From the NCBI GenBank assembly GCA_046348835.1, contig JAXMDM010000003.1, positions 620,001 to 684,000 on the forward strand: DNA of 64,000 nucleotides, read 5' to 3'. The translations under genes were made by a program, and so were the position numbers. The stretch is from Defluviicoccus sp046348835 (GTDB taxonomy: Bacteria > Pseudomonadota > Alphaproteobacteria > Rhodospirillales > Defluviicoccaceae). Positions 40,517 through 49,731 of the stretch are shown piece by piece. The notes beneath the pieces are model-generated. The model had not been told where the DNA came from. It did no database searches and was given only the letters and a program-made list of their open reading frames with translations. The stretch's first letter is position 1, and each line of letters opens with the position of its first letter.

Positions 40517-41983
40517 TCAGCGGGAGCGAAACAGGGAGCCGAGGAGGCCGCGAACCAACTGGCGGCCGACGGTCGTTCCCATGGATCGGGCGGCGCTCTT
40601 CGCTACCGACGCCACGATCTGCTCGGTGGTCGACGCCGCCGGCGCCCGCGGGCGGCCGCGGCCGGCGGCGGGGCGGTCGGCCGCGGCCGCTGACGGTGCC
40701 GCCGCCGCCCGCTCGGCCAGCATCTCGTAGGCGGACTCCCGATCGATGGTGCGGTCGTAGGCGCCGGCGACGGGGCTGGCATTGATGACGACCGCCCGCT
40801 CCTCGGCCGTGGCCGGGCCGACCCGGGAGACCGGCGGGGCGATCAGGGTGCGCTCCACCATCGCCGGGACACCGCCGGCCTCAAGGGTGGACACCAGCGC
40901 CTCTCCCACCCCCAGTTCGAGAATGGCACGGGCGGTGTCGAGGGCGGGATTGGCGCGGAAGGTCTCCGCCGCCGCCTTCACCGCCTTCTGGTCCTTGGGC
41001 GTGAACGCGCGCAGGGCGTGCTGAACCCGGTTGCCGAGCTGGGCCAGGATGTCGTCCGGCACATCGGCCGGGCTCTGGGTGATGAAATAGACGCCGACGC
41101 CCTTGGAGCGGATCAGCCGAACCACCTGCTCCACCTTGTCGACCAGCGACTTCGGCGCACCGTCGAAGAGCAGGTGCGCCTCGTCGAAGAACAGCACCAG
41201 CTTCGGCTTCTCCGGATCGCCCACCTCCGGCAGTTCCTCGAACAGCTCGGACATCAACCAGAGGAGAAACACCGCGTAGAGGCGGGGCTTCTGGATCAGC
41301 TCGCTGGCGCAGAGGATGCTCACGTAGCCGTAGCCGCGGCGGTCGGTGCGCATCATGTCGGCCAGCCGCAGCGCCGGCTCGCCGAAGAAGCGCTCGCCGC
41401 CCTCCCGCTCCAGGACCAGCAGGCCGCGCTGGATGGCGCCGATCGAGGTCGCCGAGATGTTGCCGTAGGTATTGCGCAAGGCGGCGGCGTTGTCGGCCAC
41501 ATAGCTCAGGATCGCCCGCAGGTCCTTCAGATCGAGGAGCAGCAGGCCCTCGTGATCGGCAACGGCGAAGGCGGCGTTGAGCACCCCTTCCTGGGTGTCG
41601 TTCAATTCCAGCAGGCGGCCGAGGAGGAGGGGGCCGATCTCGGAGACGGTGGCTCTTACCGGATGTCCCTCGGCCTGGAGGACGTCCCAGAACAGGCAGG
41701 GGAAAGAGGCCGGAGCGTAGTCGGTGAGACCGATTTCCTGCGCCCGCGCCGCGAGCTTGCCGCTGCCGGTTCCGGGGACGCACAGGCCGGACAGGTCACC
41801 CTTCACGTCGGCGAGAAACACCGGAACCCCGGCGGCCGAAAACCCCTCCGCCAGGCGCTGCAGGGTCACCGTCTTGCCGGTGCCGGTGGCCCCGGCGATC
41901 AGCCCGTGCCGATTGGCGAACCTCAGGTCCAGGTAGACCGCGTCCTTCGCCTTGCCGATCAGGATCCGACCATTGGCGGTCAT
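40517..41983 (-). CDS. HerA-like helicase/ATPase (DUF853)
   Basis: A 488-residue cytoplasmic P-loop ATPase. Walker A is GATGTGKTV at about residues 31-39 and Walker B is LVLFFDEAHLLF near 263-274, with a sensor segment FITQSPADVPDDIL. This is the bacterial DUF853 branch of the HerA/FtsK superfamily, whose function is unknown but which is widespread in proteobacteria. Residues 440-465 are low-complexity Ala/Pro. It lies upstream of TerC on the same strand. Confidence 0.92.
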   Translation of the reverse strand: MTANGRILIGKAKDAVYLDLRFANRHGLIAGATGTGKTVTLQRLAEGFSAAGVPVFLADVKGDLSGLCVPGTGSGKLAARAQEIGLTDYAPASFPCLFWDVLQAEGHPVRATVSEIGPLLLGRLLELNDTQEGVLNAAFAVADHEGLLLLDLKDLRAILSYVADNAAALRNTYGNISATSIGAIQRGLLVLEREGGERFFGEPALRLADMMRTDRRGYGYVSILCASELIQKPRLYAVFLLWLMSELFEELPEVGDPEKPKLVLFFDEAHLLFDGAPKSLVDKVEQVVRLIRSKGVGVYFITQSPADVPDDILAQLGNRVQHALRAFTPKDQKAVKAAAETFRANPALDTARAILELGVGEALVSTLEAGGVPAMVERTLIAPPVSRVGPATAEERAVVINASPVAGAYDRTIDRESAYEMLAERAAAAPSAAAADRPAAGRGRPRAPAASTTEQIVASVAKSAARSMGTTVGRQLVRGLLGSLFRSR

Positions 41984-42020
41984 CGCCAGTCCCTCGCGTC
42001 AGTCAAAGCCTCGATCATGT

Positions 42021-42971
42021 TCACAGCGCCTGGCCGATCTGGAGGAACCGCTGGCGACGCTCGGCGACCAGCGTGTCGCCATCCCGCTGCAGCAGCTCGG
42101 CCAGCGCCGACCAGACGGCCTGGCCGGTGCTGTCGATGGCCGCCGCCGGATCGCGATGGGCGCCGCCCAAGGGCTCCGGGACGATCCGATCGACGACGCC
42201 GACGCGGACCAGATCCTGCGCCGTCAGCTTCAGCGCTTCCGCCGCCGTCTGTGCGCTCTCGCCGTTGCGCCACAGGATCGAGGCGCAGCCTTCCGGGGAG
42301 ATGACGGAATAGATGGCGTGTTCCAGGATCAGCACCCGGTCGGCGGCAGCCAGAGCGATGGCGCCGCCCGAGCCGCCTTCGCCGATGATGACGCTGACCA
42401 GCGGCACCCGCAGCGATAGGCAGGTCTCGATGCAGCGGGCGACGGCCTCCGCCTGGCCCCGGGCTTCGGCGTCGACGCCGGGATAGGCGCCCGGGGTATC
42501 GACGAAGGTCAGCACCGGCACCCGGAACCGTTCGGCGAGGCGCATCAGACGGTCCGCCTTGCGGTAGCCCTCCGGGCGCGCCATACCGAAGTTGTGGCGG
42601 ATCCGGCTCTCGGTGGTGGCGCCCTTCTCCTGACCGAGGACGACCACGGTGTGGCCGCGGAAGCGGCCGAGGCCGCCGATCATCGCCGGATCTTCGGCGA
42701 ACTTCCGGTCCCCGGCCAAGGGGGTGAAATCATCGATTAGGCGGCCGACGTAGTCGAGCGTGTGGGGTCGGTCGGCGTGCCGGCTGACCTGACACTTCTG
42801 CCAGGCGGTCAGCTTGCCGTAAGTCTGCCGAAGCTGGTTTTCGATCTTGCTCTGCAGCCGGCCCACTTCGTCGGCGATGCTGATCTCGCCGGAACTGGAC
42901 AGGTGGCGCAGTTCTTCGATCTTCGCCTCTAGCTCGGCGATGGGTTTTTCGAACTCGAGAAAATTGCTCAT
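42021..42971 (-). CDS. accA: Acetyl-CoA carboxylase carboxyltransferase subunit alpha
   Basis: A 316-residue subunit of the acetyl-CoA carboxylase carboxyltransferase, the first committed step of fatty-acid synthesis. The N-terminal LEFEKPIAELEAKIEELR, the core RFRGHTVVVLGQEKG and DTPGAYPGVDAEARGQAEA, and the oxyanion-hole glycines in IGEGGSGGAIALA are all present. Length is normal. AccD is not in the window. It lies just downstream of the malyl-CoA lyase gene. Confidence 0.97.
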   Translation of the reverse strand: MSNFLEFEKPIAELEAKIEELRHLSSSGEISIADEVGRLQSKIENQLRQTYGKLTAWQKCQVSRHADRPHTLDYVGRLIDDFTPLAGDRKFAEDPAMIGGLGRFRGHTVVVLGQEKGATTESRIRHNFGMARPEGYRKADRLMRLAERFRVPVLTFVDTPGAYPGVDAEARGQAEAVARCIETCLSLRVPLVSVIIGEGGSGGAIALAAADRVLILEHAIYSVISPEGCASILWRNGESAQTAAEALKLTAQDLVRVGVVDRIVPEPLGGAHRDPAAAIDSTGQAVWSALAELLQRDGDTLVAERRQRFLQIGQAL

Positions 42972-43022
42972 GCCGGTTTCTTAGCACGGACAAGGGCGCG
43001 GCAGCGACGGCGAAGGTGCGGC

Positions 43023-44024
43023 TCAGGGCGCCCGGCCGCCGGACGGGGCGAGGCGCGCGATCGCCTCGTAGGTGCGCACCATCGCCTCGGCCTGGCGGAT
43101 GGAGGCGATGTCGATCATCCGGCCGCCGAGGGTCAACGCGGCCTTGCCGGCGGCACCGGCGTCGGCGAGGGCGCCGAGGATGGCCCGGGCGTCCTTCAGT
43201 TCCTCGGCGCTGGGGGTGAAGACGGCGTTGGCCAGCTCGACCTGGCTCGGATGCAACACCCACTTGCCGGCGCAACCGAGGGCGGCCGCCCGCTTCGCCG
43301 CGGCAAGGAAACCCTCGTCGTCGCCGATCCCGGCGAAGGGACCATCCACCGGCCTGAGGCCATGGGCGCGGGCGGCGACCACCAGCCGGGCGAGGGCATA
43401 ATGCCACACATCCCCCGGATACGCCGGGCGTCGGCCCGAGGCGTCGGCGGCGCCGAGGACGGTGTAATCGGGATGGTCGCCGCCGATGGCGAGCGTACGG
43501 ATTCCCGTCGACGCGGCGAAGTCGCCCGAACCGAAATGGAGGGACTCCAGCCGCGGACTGGCGGCCGCGATGGCGCCGACGTTTTCCATCCCCAGCGCCG
43601 ACTCGATCATCGCCTCGATGCCGATCCGCTTCGTCCGTCGCTTCGCCGCTTCGATCTGGGTCAGCAACACATCGACCGTATAGATATCGGCGGGATGGGC
43701 GACTTTCGGGATCATCACCAGGTCGAGGCGCTCGCCCGCCTGTTCCACCACCTCGATGAGGTCGCGGTACATGAAGGGCGTGTCGAGGCCGTTGATGCGC
43801 ACCGACAAGGTGCGCTCCCCCCAGTCCAGGTCGTTGATCGCGGCGGCGATGGTGCGGCGGGCGTTCTCCTTCTCGCCGACCGGAACCGCATCTTCCAGGT
43901 CGAACAGGACGATGTCGGCGGCCAGCCGCTGCGCCTTGTCGATGAACCGCGGACTGGATCCCGGCACGGTGAGCTGCGAGCGGTTCGGCCGGGTCGGCCG
44001 CTGCGGCGGTGTATGCAGGCTCAC
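43023..44024 (-). CDS. mcl1: Malyl-CoA/beta-methylmalyl-CoA lyase (HpcH/HpaI family, CitE-like)
   Basis: A 333-residue TIM-barrel lyase. The sequence RPNRSQLTVPGSSPRF, IVLFDLEDAVP, SVRINGLDTPFMYRD, IMIPKV-like MIPKVAHPADIYTVD, and GKWVLHPSQVELANAVFTPS fit the Mcl1 type of the ethylmalonyl-CoA pathway better than the shorter Mcl2 thioesterase. It splits malyl-CoA and beta-methylmalyl-CoA to glyoxylate and acyl-CoA. The start is the GTG at 44024, which overlaps the xerD stop (GTGA), with AAGGA upstream. The pathway partners (Ccr, Mch, etc.) are not nearby, so the specificity is inferred. Confidence 0.85.
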   Translation of the reverse strand: MSLHTPPQRPTRPNRSQLTVPGSSPRFIDKAQRLAADIVLFDLEDAVPVGEKENARRTIAAAINDLDWGERTLSVRINGLDTPFMYRDLIEVVEQAGERLDLVMIPKVAHPADIYTVDVLLTQIEAAKRRTKRIGIEAMIESALGMENVGAIAAASPRLESLHFGSGDFAASTGIRTLAIGGDHPDYTVLGAADASGRRPAYPGDVWHYALARLVVAARAHGLRPVDGPFAGIGDDEGFLAAAKRAAALGCAGKWVLHPSQVELANAVFTPSAEELKDARAILGALADAGAAGKAALTLGGRMIDIASIRQAEAMVRTYEAIARLAPSGGRAP

Positions 44025-45025
44025 GACGGTTCCTTTTCCTTCCCGGTCGTCCCCACCCGGCGCCGCCGGGCGAGCGGGTGCGCCGTCTCCACCAGGCGTC
44101 GCATCTGGTCGTCGAGGACGTGCGTATAGATTTGCGTCGTCGCGATGTCGGCGTGACCCAGCATCTGCTGGACGCTGCGCAGGTCGGCGCCATGGGCGAC
44201 CAGATGGCTGGCGAAGGAGTGACGGAGCACGTGCGGCGACACCCGCTCCGCATCGAGGCCGGCGGCGGTTGCCGCCTCCTTCAGAAGCTGGCCGAAGCGG
44301 ACGCGGGTCAGGTGGCCGCTGCCGGCCCGCGACGGGAACAGCCAAGGGGACGGCGCCGCCCGTCCCCGCTTCGCCGCCGGCGGCAGAAAGGCGTCGCGGA
44401 CCGGCAGGTAGGCGGCGATCGCTGCCCGTGCCGGCTCGGTCAGCGGGACCACGCGCTCCCGGCCGCCCTTGCCGCGCACCCGAAGCGCGGTCCCGTCGGC
44501 GACGAGGGCGGAGAGCGGCAGGCCCACCAGTTCGGAAACCCGCAGCCCGGCGGCGTAGAGAATCTCGAGGAGGGCGGCGAACCGCAGCGCGTCCGGTCCC
44601 TTCGCCGGTACGGCGGCGTCGAACAGCCGTCCCACTTCCGCCACGCTCAGGTACTTGGGCAGGGGCCGCCCGCGGCGCGGCGCGTCGATCCCCACCGACG
44701 GATCGTCGGGGCGCACCTCCTCACCGTAGAGGAAGCGGAAGAACTGGCGCAGCGCCGACAACCGGCGGGCGGTCGTCCGCGGCGAGCGGCCGGCCCGCGC
44801 TTCGGCGGCGAGGAAGGCGCGCAGGGTATCGGTGCCGGCCGCCTCGACGACGACACCGGTTCGCTGGCAAAAGGACGCAAACAGCGCCAGGTCGCGACGG
44901 TAGGACTCGATGGTGTTGGCGGTGGCCCCCCGCTCCACCACCAGCATCTCCAGAAACGCCTCCACATGACGCCCGTCGGTCCCGCCCCGAGGCGAAACCG
45001 GCCGGCTAGCGGGGGAAGTGGTCAT
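44021..45025 (-). CDS. xerD: Site-specific tyrosine recombinase XerD
   Basis: A 334-residue recombinase that resolves chromosome dimers at dif with XerC. The N-terminal SAM-like domain (VERGATANTIESYRRDL) is followed by the catalytic domain with Arg (GLRVSELVGL), His/Arg (HVLRHSFASHL), His and Tyr (GHADIATTQIYTHV). Proline-rich extensions in the middle do not disrupt the motifs. It overlaps the small membrane-protein gene upstream by 20 bp and the lyase gene downstream by 4 bp. No mobile-element neighbours exist, so it is the housekeeping enzyme. Confidence 0.93.
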   Translation of the reverse strand: MTTSPASRPVSPRGGTDGRHVEAFLEMLVVERGATANTIESYRRDLALFASFCQRTGVVVEAAGTDTLRAFLAAEARAGRSPRTTARRLSALRQFFRFLYGEEVRPDDPSVGIDAPRRGRPLPKYLSVAEVGRLFDAAVPAKGPDALRFAALLEILYAAGLRVSELVGLPLSALVADGTALRVRGKGGRERVVPLTEPARAAIAAYLPVRDAFLPPAAKRGRAAPSPWLFPSRAGSGHLTRVRFGQLLKEAATAAGLDAERVSPHVLRHSFASHLVAHGADLRSVQQMLGHADIATTQIYTHVLDDQMRRLVETAHPLARRRRVGTTGKEKEPS

Positions 45026-45143
45026 TGGGAATCACTTGCTCGACCCGGGTCACCGGCGGCTCGTTGGTGCCGATCAGGGCAAAGGCGGCGATGGCGATCA
45101 CGACGACGAGACCAACCAGAAGGGCGATGCGGAGGGGCGGCAT
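45006..45143 (-). CDS. 45-residue single-pass membrane protein overlapping xerD
   Basis: A short frame with ATG at 45143 and stop at 45006. The product begins PPLRIALLVGL, continues as one hydrophobic helix to about residue 24, and ends in a polar tail PVTRVEQVIPNDHFPR. The hydrophobic-then-VEQVIPND layout resembles small proteins found just upstream of xerD in other alphaproteobacteria, as far as I recall. It overlaps the xerD start by 20 bp and should be co-translated. Function unknown. Confidence 0.7.
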   Translation of the reverse strand: MPPLRIALLVGLVVVIAIAAFALIGTNEPPVTRVEQVIPNDHFPR

Positions 45144-45288
45144 GGGAACATCACTCGCACAGGATTATCGAGGGTGAGGGTGCCAGCGCCGAAAAACCTG
45201 TCGTCGGCGCGACGGCCGCTCGCAACAAATCGGCGAAACTCTGCTAGGCTCCGGCTTGGGATGACACCGAGGGGAGACTAGACGCGCG

Positions 45289-45906
45289 ATGGCAGGCTTT
45301 CAACAGAGCCGGCCGGACGGACTGCCACCGATCCCGGCAGGACGCTCGCCGATGCTCCTGCCACTGGCGCGCCCGATCGTCCTGATCGGCCTGATGGGGG
45401 CCGGCAAGACCAGTGTCGGCCGGCGTCTGGCGAAGCGGCTGGGCGTCGCCTTTGTCGATAGCGACGACGAAATCGTCAAGGCGGCCGGTTGCTCGGTGCA
45501 GGAAATTTTCACCCGATTCGGGGAGCCCGCGTTCCGCGAGGGGGAGCGACGGGTGATCGCCCGGCTGTTGGCCGAGCCGCCGCAGGTGATGGCTACCGGC
45601 GGCGGGGCGTTCCTCGATCCGGCCACCCGCGAGCGCATCCGCACCCATGGATCGTCGGTGTGGCTGAAGGCGGACCTCGATGTGCTGGTCAAGCGGACCG
45701 AGGGGCGGCCCGGGCGGCCGCTGCTCAACACCGGTGACCCGCGTTCGGTCCTTGCCCGGCTGATGACGCTTCGCTATCCGATTTACGCTCTCGCCGACGT
45801 CACCGTGGAGAGCGAGGACGTGCCGATCGAGCTGACCGTCGACAAGGTGGCGGCGGCGGTCGCCCGCCACAGCCATGGCGACCGGGACGGGGTGAGCACC
45901 GGATGA
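45289..45906 (+). CDS. aroK: Shikimate kinase
   Basis: A 205-residue kinase that phosphorylates shikimate in the aromatic amino-acid pathway. Walker A is LMGAGKTSVG at about residues 33-42; the shikimate-binding DSDDEI, FRE (AFREGERR) and GGGAF (ATGGGAFL) motifs are present, as is the lid RPLL (GRPGRPLLNT). About 20 residues precede the typical start, so an ATG at 45352 is possible. It overlaps aroB by 4 bp (ATGA). Confidence 0.95.
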   Translation: MAGFQQSRPDGLPPIPAGRSPMLLPLARPIVLIGLMGAGKTSVGRRLAKRLGVAFVDSDDEIVKAAGCSVQEIFTRFGEPAFREGERRVIARLLAEPPQVMATGGGAFLDPATRERIRTHGSSVWLKADLDVLVKRTEGRPGRPLLNTGDPRSVLARLMTLRYPIYALADVTVESEDVPIELTVDKVAAAVARHSHGDRDGVSTG

Positions 45907-47039
45907 GCGCGGTTGCGGAACCGGCGCTGGCGTCGACGCCGCCGGCGCTGCGGGTCGATCTGGGCCCCCGGTCCTACGACATCCATATCGGCGAAGGGCT
46001 GCTCGCCGACGCCGGCCGGCTGCTCCTGCCGCTGGTGCCGCAGCGCCGGGTGGTGGTCGTCAGCGATGCCCACGTGGCCCCCCTCTATCTTGCCCCGCTG
46101 CAAGCGTCGCTCGATGCCGCCGGCATCGCCAACGCCGCCGTCGTGGTTGCGCCGGGCGAGCAGAGCAAGAGCTTTCAGGCCCTGGAGGCGCTGGCGGAAC
46201 GGCTGCTCGCCATGCGCATCGAGCGTGGCACGGTGATCGTCGCCCTGGGGGGCGGGGTCATCGGCGACCTGGCCGGGTTCGCCGCCGGCATCCTTTTGCG
46301 CGGCCTCGACTTCGTGCAGATTCCGACCACCCTTCTCGCCCAGGTCGACAGTGCGGTCGGCGGCAAGACCGGGATCAACTCCCGCAGCGGCAAAAACCTG
46401 GTCGGCCTTTTTCATCAACCGCGGCTGGTGCTCGCCGACGTCCGCACCCTCGCCACCCTCGATGACCGCGAGCTTCGGGCCGGCTACGCCGAGGTGGTGA
46501 AATACGGATTGATCCGGGATGCAAAATTCTTCGCCTGGCTGGAAACCAACGGGGCGGCCCTGCTCGCCGGCGATGCGCGGCTGCGCATGGAGGCGGTGCG
46601 GGTGAGCTGCCGGGCGAAGGCGGCGATCGTCGCCGCCGACGAGCGGGAGGCGGGGCTGCGGGCGCTGCTCAACCTCGGCCACACCTTCGGCCACGCGCTG
46701 GAGGCGGAGACCGGGTTCGGCGATGCCCTGCGCCACGGCGAGGCGGTGGGCCTCGGCATGGTGCTGGCCTTCGATCTGTCGGTCCGCCGCGGCCATTGCG
46801 ACGCCGCCGACGCCCTGCGGGTGCGCCGGCACCTGGCCGCGGTGGGGCTGCCGACCGATCTCCGGTTCCTCGCCGCCACCCCGGTGGAGCGGTTGCTCGA
46901 CCACATGCGGACCGACAAGAAGGTGACCGACGGCCGCCTCACCTTCGTCCTGGCGCACCGGATCGGTGATGCCTTCGTCGACCGCAGCACCCCCGAGGCG
47001 GCGGTCGAAGCCCTCCTGGCCGAGGCCCTCAGCGGCTAA
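45903..47039 (+). CDS. aroB: 3-Dehydroquinate synthase
   Basis: A 378-residue enzyme making 3-dehydroquinate from DAHP with NAD and a divalent metal. GGGVIGDLAGFAA at about residues 115-127, TTLLAQVDSAVGGKTGIN at about 140-157 and the metal-binding NLGHTFGHALE at about 257-267 are all present. The aroK-aroB pair is a common operon, and the overlap with aroK indicates coupling. Length is normal. Confidence 0.97.
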   Translation: MSAVAEPALASTPPALRVDLGPRSYDIHIGEGLLADAGRLLLPLVPQRRVVVVSDAHVAPLYLAPLQASLDAAGIANAAVVVAPGEQSKSFQALEALAERLLAMRIERGTVIVALGGGVIGDLAGFAAGILLRGLDFVQIPTTLLAQVDSAVGGKTGINSRSGKNLVGLFHQPRLVLADVRTLATLDDRELRAGYAEVVKYGLIRDAKFFAWLETNGAALLAGDARLRMEAVRVSCRAKAAIVAADEREAGLRALLNLGHTFGHALEAETGFGDALRHGEAVGLGMVLAFDLSVRRGHCDAADALRVRRHLAAVGLPTDLRFLAATPVERLLDHMRTDKKVTDGRLTFVLAHRIGDAFVDRSTPEAAVEALLAEALSG

Positions 47040-47067
47040 GCCGACCTTTGCAACCCATCATCCTGCG

Positions 47068-48345
47068 ATGACGCTGACAATCATCTCGACCTTCGCGCTT
47101 GTACTCCTCTCCGCCTTTTTTTCCGCTTCGGAAACCGCGATCACCACCGCGTCGCGGCCGCTCATGTATCAGCTGGAGCAAAGCGGCAATCGCCGCGCCG
47201 CCGTGGTCAACCGGCTGCGGGGCCAAATCGACCGCGTTCTCAACGCCATTCTGCTCGGCAACAACCTGGTCAACATTCTGGCCTCGGCGCTGGCGACGAG
47301 TGCCCTCATCGTCCTTTTCGGCGACGCCGGCGTTGCTTATGCCACCGTTGGGATGACCTTTCTGGTGCTGATCTTCGGCGAGGTCCTGCCGAAGACGTAC
47401 GCCTTCCGCCGGGCCAACACCGTCGCCCTACGGGTGGCGCCGCTGCTGGTCATCCTGATCCGGGTGCTGACGCCGGTGATTCTGGTGGTCAACACCGTCG
47501 TCCAGACGGTGTTGCGGCTGGCCGGCGTCCGTGTGCGCAGCACCCTCGGGGCGCGTTCGGCGGAACTGCGCGGTGCCATCGCCCTCTATGCGGCGGGCGA
47601 CAAGGAGGCGCGCCAGGAAAAGGCCATGCTCCATTCGATCCTCGATCTGCAGGAGGTGGAGATCGGCGAGATCATGACCCATCGCAGCCTGGTCACCATG
47701 ATCAACGCCGACGATGCGCCGGCGGCGATCGTCGCCCAGGTCCTCGCCAGTCCGTTCAGCCGCTTCCCGGTCTGGCGGGCCGAGCCGGACAACGTCATCG
47801 GCGTCATCCATGCCAAGGCGCTGCTACGGGCGGCGCACGGGCCGGAAGGGGAGCTGCGGGGCTGCAGTGTCGCCGAGCTGGCGGCGCCGCCGTGGTTCGT
47901 GCCGGAGACGACGACGCTTTTCGACCAGCTCGAGGCGTTTCGGCGCCGCCACGAGCATTTCGCCCTGGTGGTGGACGAGTACGGCGCGCTGATGGGGATC
48001 GTCACCTTGGAGGACATCCTCGAGGAGATCGTCGGCGAGATCGACGACGAGCACGATCTTCCCATGACCGGGGTGAGCCGCGAGGCGGGAGGGCGGCTCG
48101 TCATCCGCGGCACCGTCACCCTCCGCGACCTCAACCGCGAATTCGGCTGGCGACTGCCGGATGCGGAAGCGGTCACCCTCGCCGGACTGCTGCTGCACGA
48201 GGCGAGGCGCATTCCCGAGGTGGGCGACACCTTCGATTTGCACGGGCTGCATTGCGAGGTGCTGCGCCGTCATCGCCACCAGATCACCGCCGTCCGGGTG
48301 ACCCCGGTCCCGGGCCAGGTCGATCCACTCCGGCCCCCGCGATGA
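47068..48345 (+). CDS. CorC/CNNM-type transporter (DUF21-CBS-CorC_HlyC)
   Basis: A 425-residue membrane protein: DUF21 with three or four transmembrane helices (residues 1-135; FFSASETAITTASRPLMYQLE, GNNLVNILASALATSALI, FGEVLPKTYAFRRA), a tandem CBS pair (about 200-320; EIMTHRSLVTMI, FALVVDEYGALMGIVTLEDILEEIVGEI) and a C-terminal CorC_HlyC domain (about 340-420). This family is linked to magnesium or cobalt handling. The start at 47068 gives the complete first helix. It overlaps the next gene by 4 bp. Confidence 0.93.
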   Translation: MTLTIISTFALVLLSAFFSASETAITTASRPLMYQLEQSGNRRAAVVNRLRGQIDRVLNAILLGNNLVNILASALATSALIVLFGDAGVAYATVGMTFLVLIFGEVLPKTYAFRRANTVALRVAPLLVILIRVLTPVILVVNTVVQTVLRLAGVRVRSTLGARSAELRGAIALYAAGDKEARQEKAMLHSILDLQEVEIGEIMTHRSLVTMINADDAPAAIVAQVLASPFSRFPVWRAEPDNVIGVIHAKALLRAAHGPEGELRGCSVAELAAPPWFVPETTTLFDQLEAFRRRHEHFALVVDEYGALMGIVTLEDILEEIVGEIDDEHDLPMTGVSREAGGRLVIRGTVTLRDLNREFGWRLPDAEAVTLAGLLLHEARRIPEVGDTFDLHGLHCEVLRRHRHQITAVRVTPVPGQVDPLRPPR

Positions 48346-48806
48346 TCCGCCTCACCGTCGTCCCCGATCTGATCGAAGGCAACGGCATCGAGGCGATCCC
48401 GGCGGCGATCGGGCTGGGCGAAGCGGCACGGCTATGGGCTGCCGGCGGCGAGGGCGCCCTTGCCGTCGTCGACGCGGCGGGCCGGCTTTCCGGCCTGATC
48501 GACGCCACCGCCATCGTCCGCGCCCTGGCCAAGGATGGGCCGGGGGCCCTCGATCGCCCGGTGGGGACGGCGCTGCAGGGGGCGGTCGATGTCCTGGCGC
48601 CGGGCGACAGCGGCCTCGACGCCCTGGAACTGATGCGGCTGCGCGCCGTCGACCACCTGCCGGTGGCGGATGCGGACGGCCGCCTCCTCGGCATCGTTTC
48701 GCGCCGGCGCCTGTGCGATCTCTTGCACCGCTGCCTCGAACGGGAGTTCGACCGCCAGGCCGCCGGCGTCTTCGGAACTCCGGATCCGGGCTGCGACCCC
48801 GGCTGA
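48342..48806 (+). CDS. CBS-pair domain protein
   Basis: A 154-residue protein consisting essentially of two CBS motifs (LAVVDAAGRLSGLID at about 42-56 and HLPVADADGRLLGIVSRRRL at about 107-126). It overlaps the end of the CorC-type gene (ATGA), so it is probably an accessory nucleotide- or ion-sensing subunit for it. The ligand is unknown. Confidence 0.82.
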   Translation: MIRLTVVPDLIEGNGIEAIPAAIGLGEAARLWAAGGEGALAVVDAAGRLSGLIDATAIVRALAKDGPGALDRPVGTALQGAVDVLAPGDSGLDALELMRLRAVDHLPVADADGRLLGIVSRRRLCDLLHRCLEREFDRQAAGVFGTPDPGCDPG

Positions 48807-48826
48807 CGCCCGAGGAGACTCCATCG

Positions 48827-49387
48827 ATGCTGAGCAAGGCCGCTCCCCGCAAGCTGATCCACAGCCGCCGCATCGTTTGTCACGGCTACCGGCGCGACGA
48901 CGGCCTGTGGGACATCGAGGGCAGCCTCGAGGACACCAAGACCTACTCGTTCGCCAACCAGGACCGGGACGGGATTGCCGCCGGCGAGCCGATCCACCTG
49001 ATGCGATTGCGGCTCACCCTCGATGAGGATCTGCGCGTCCATGCGGTGGAGGCATGGACGGAGGCCGGGCCGTTCACGCCCTGCGGCGACATCGTTCCGT
49101 CCTATGCGGACCTGGCCGGTCTCACCGTCGGTCCGGGCTGGCGGCGGCGGGTGCTGGAGCGGCTGGGCGGCGTCAACGGCTGCACCCATCTGACCGAGCT
49201 CTTGCTGGGTCCGGTGACGACCACGGCGATGCAGTCGATCATGGCGGCGCGGGCGCGGCGGGAAGGGAGCGGCGGCCGTCGCCCGGCGGTGATCGATACC
49301 TGCCACGCGCTGGCCGCCGACGGCGACATCGTCGCCCGCCAGTGGCCGCAGTTCCATAGGCCGCAGTTCCATAGGCCCAAGTCCTGA
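48827..49387 (+). CDS. DUF2889 domain protein
   Basis: A 186-residue soluble protein. It begins PRKLIHSRRIVCHGYRRDDGLWDIEGS and continues EAWTEAGPFTPCGDI and VNGCTHLTELL, features of the DUF2889 family. These Cys residues are conserved there and could bind a metal. Near the C-terminus the 15-bp string CCGCAGTTCCATAGG is tandemly duplicated (about 49344-49373), giving PQFHRPQFHRP. CGAGGAG stands ahead of the ATG. Function unknown. Confidence 0.85.
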   Translation: MLSKAAPRKLIHSRRIVCHGYRRDDGLWDIEGSLEDTKTYSFANQDRDGIAAGEPIHLMRLRLTLDEDLRVHAVEAWTEAGPFTPCGDIVPSYADLAGLTVGPGWRRRVLERLGGVNGCTHLTELLLGPVTTTAMQSIMAARARREGSGGRRPAVIDTCHALAADGDIVARQWPQFHRPQFHRPKS

Positions 49388-49452
49388 AACATGAAGCCCG
49401 GCTGCCGGTTGTCGCTGCGGTGGCCGCCCGGGGCCGCCCGGGGCCGTCCGGG

Positions 49453-49731
49453 TCAGCCGCCGACTGCTTCCGTCGGCGTCAGCATCTTCAGGCTGAGGGC
49501 ATGGACGGGACCGCTGAGCTCGTCGGCGAGGATGCGGTGGACGAGGCGGTGGCGGTCGATCCGGCTCAGCCCGGCGAATGCGTCGCTGACGATCTCGACG
49601 GTGAAGTGGGTTTCGCCCTCCGGGCGGGCGCCGGCGTGACCGGCATGGCGGTGCGAGTCGTCGCTGAGACGGAGCCGGGTCGGGGCCAGTGCATCGGTCA
49701 GTTTGCGGCGGATCTGGTCGGCGACGGCCAT
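49453..49731 (-). CDS. bolA: BolA family protein
   Basis: A 92-residue BolA/YrbA-type protein. ADQIRRKLTDAL at the N-terminus, then SDDSHRHAGH, HFTVEIVSDAFAGLSRIDRHRLVHRILADEL and HALSLKMLTP match the family throughout. The start at 49731 gives the standard length. BolA proteins work with monothiol glutaredoxins in iron-sulfur trafficking. It is divergent from a J-domain gene 150 bp away. Confidence 0.95.
   Translation of the reverse strand: MAVADQIRRKLTDALAPTRLRLSDDSHRHAGHAGARPEGETHFTVEIVSDAFAGLSRIDRHRLVHRILADELSGPVHALSLKMLTPTEAVGG

Noticed and set aside
43023..44345. Extended N-terminus of the malyl-CoA lyase frame
   Set aside because: The first 107 codons are antisense-like Arg/Pro-rich sequence inside xerD; the family start coincides with the GTG at 44024.
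44021..45025. Integrase of an integrative element
   Set aside because: The sequence is a standard XerD, in an ordinary housekeeping neighbourhood, with no flanking att repeats or cargo.
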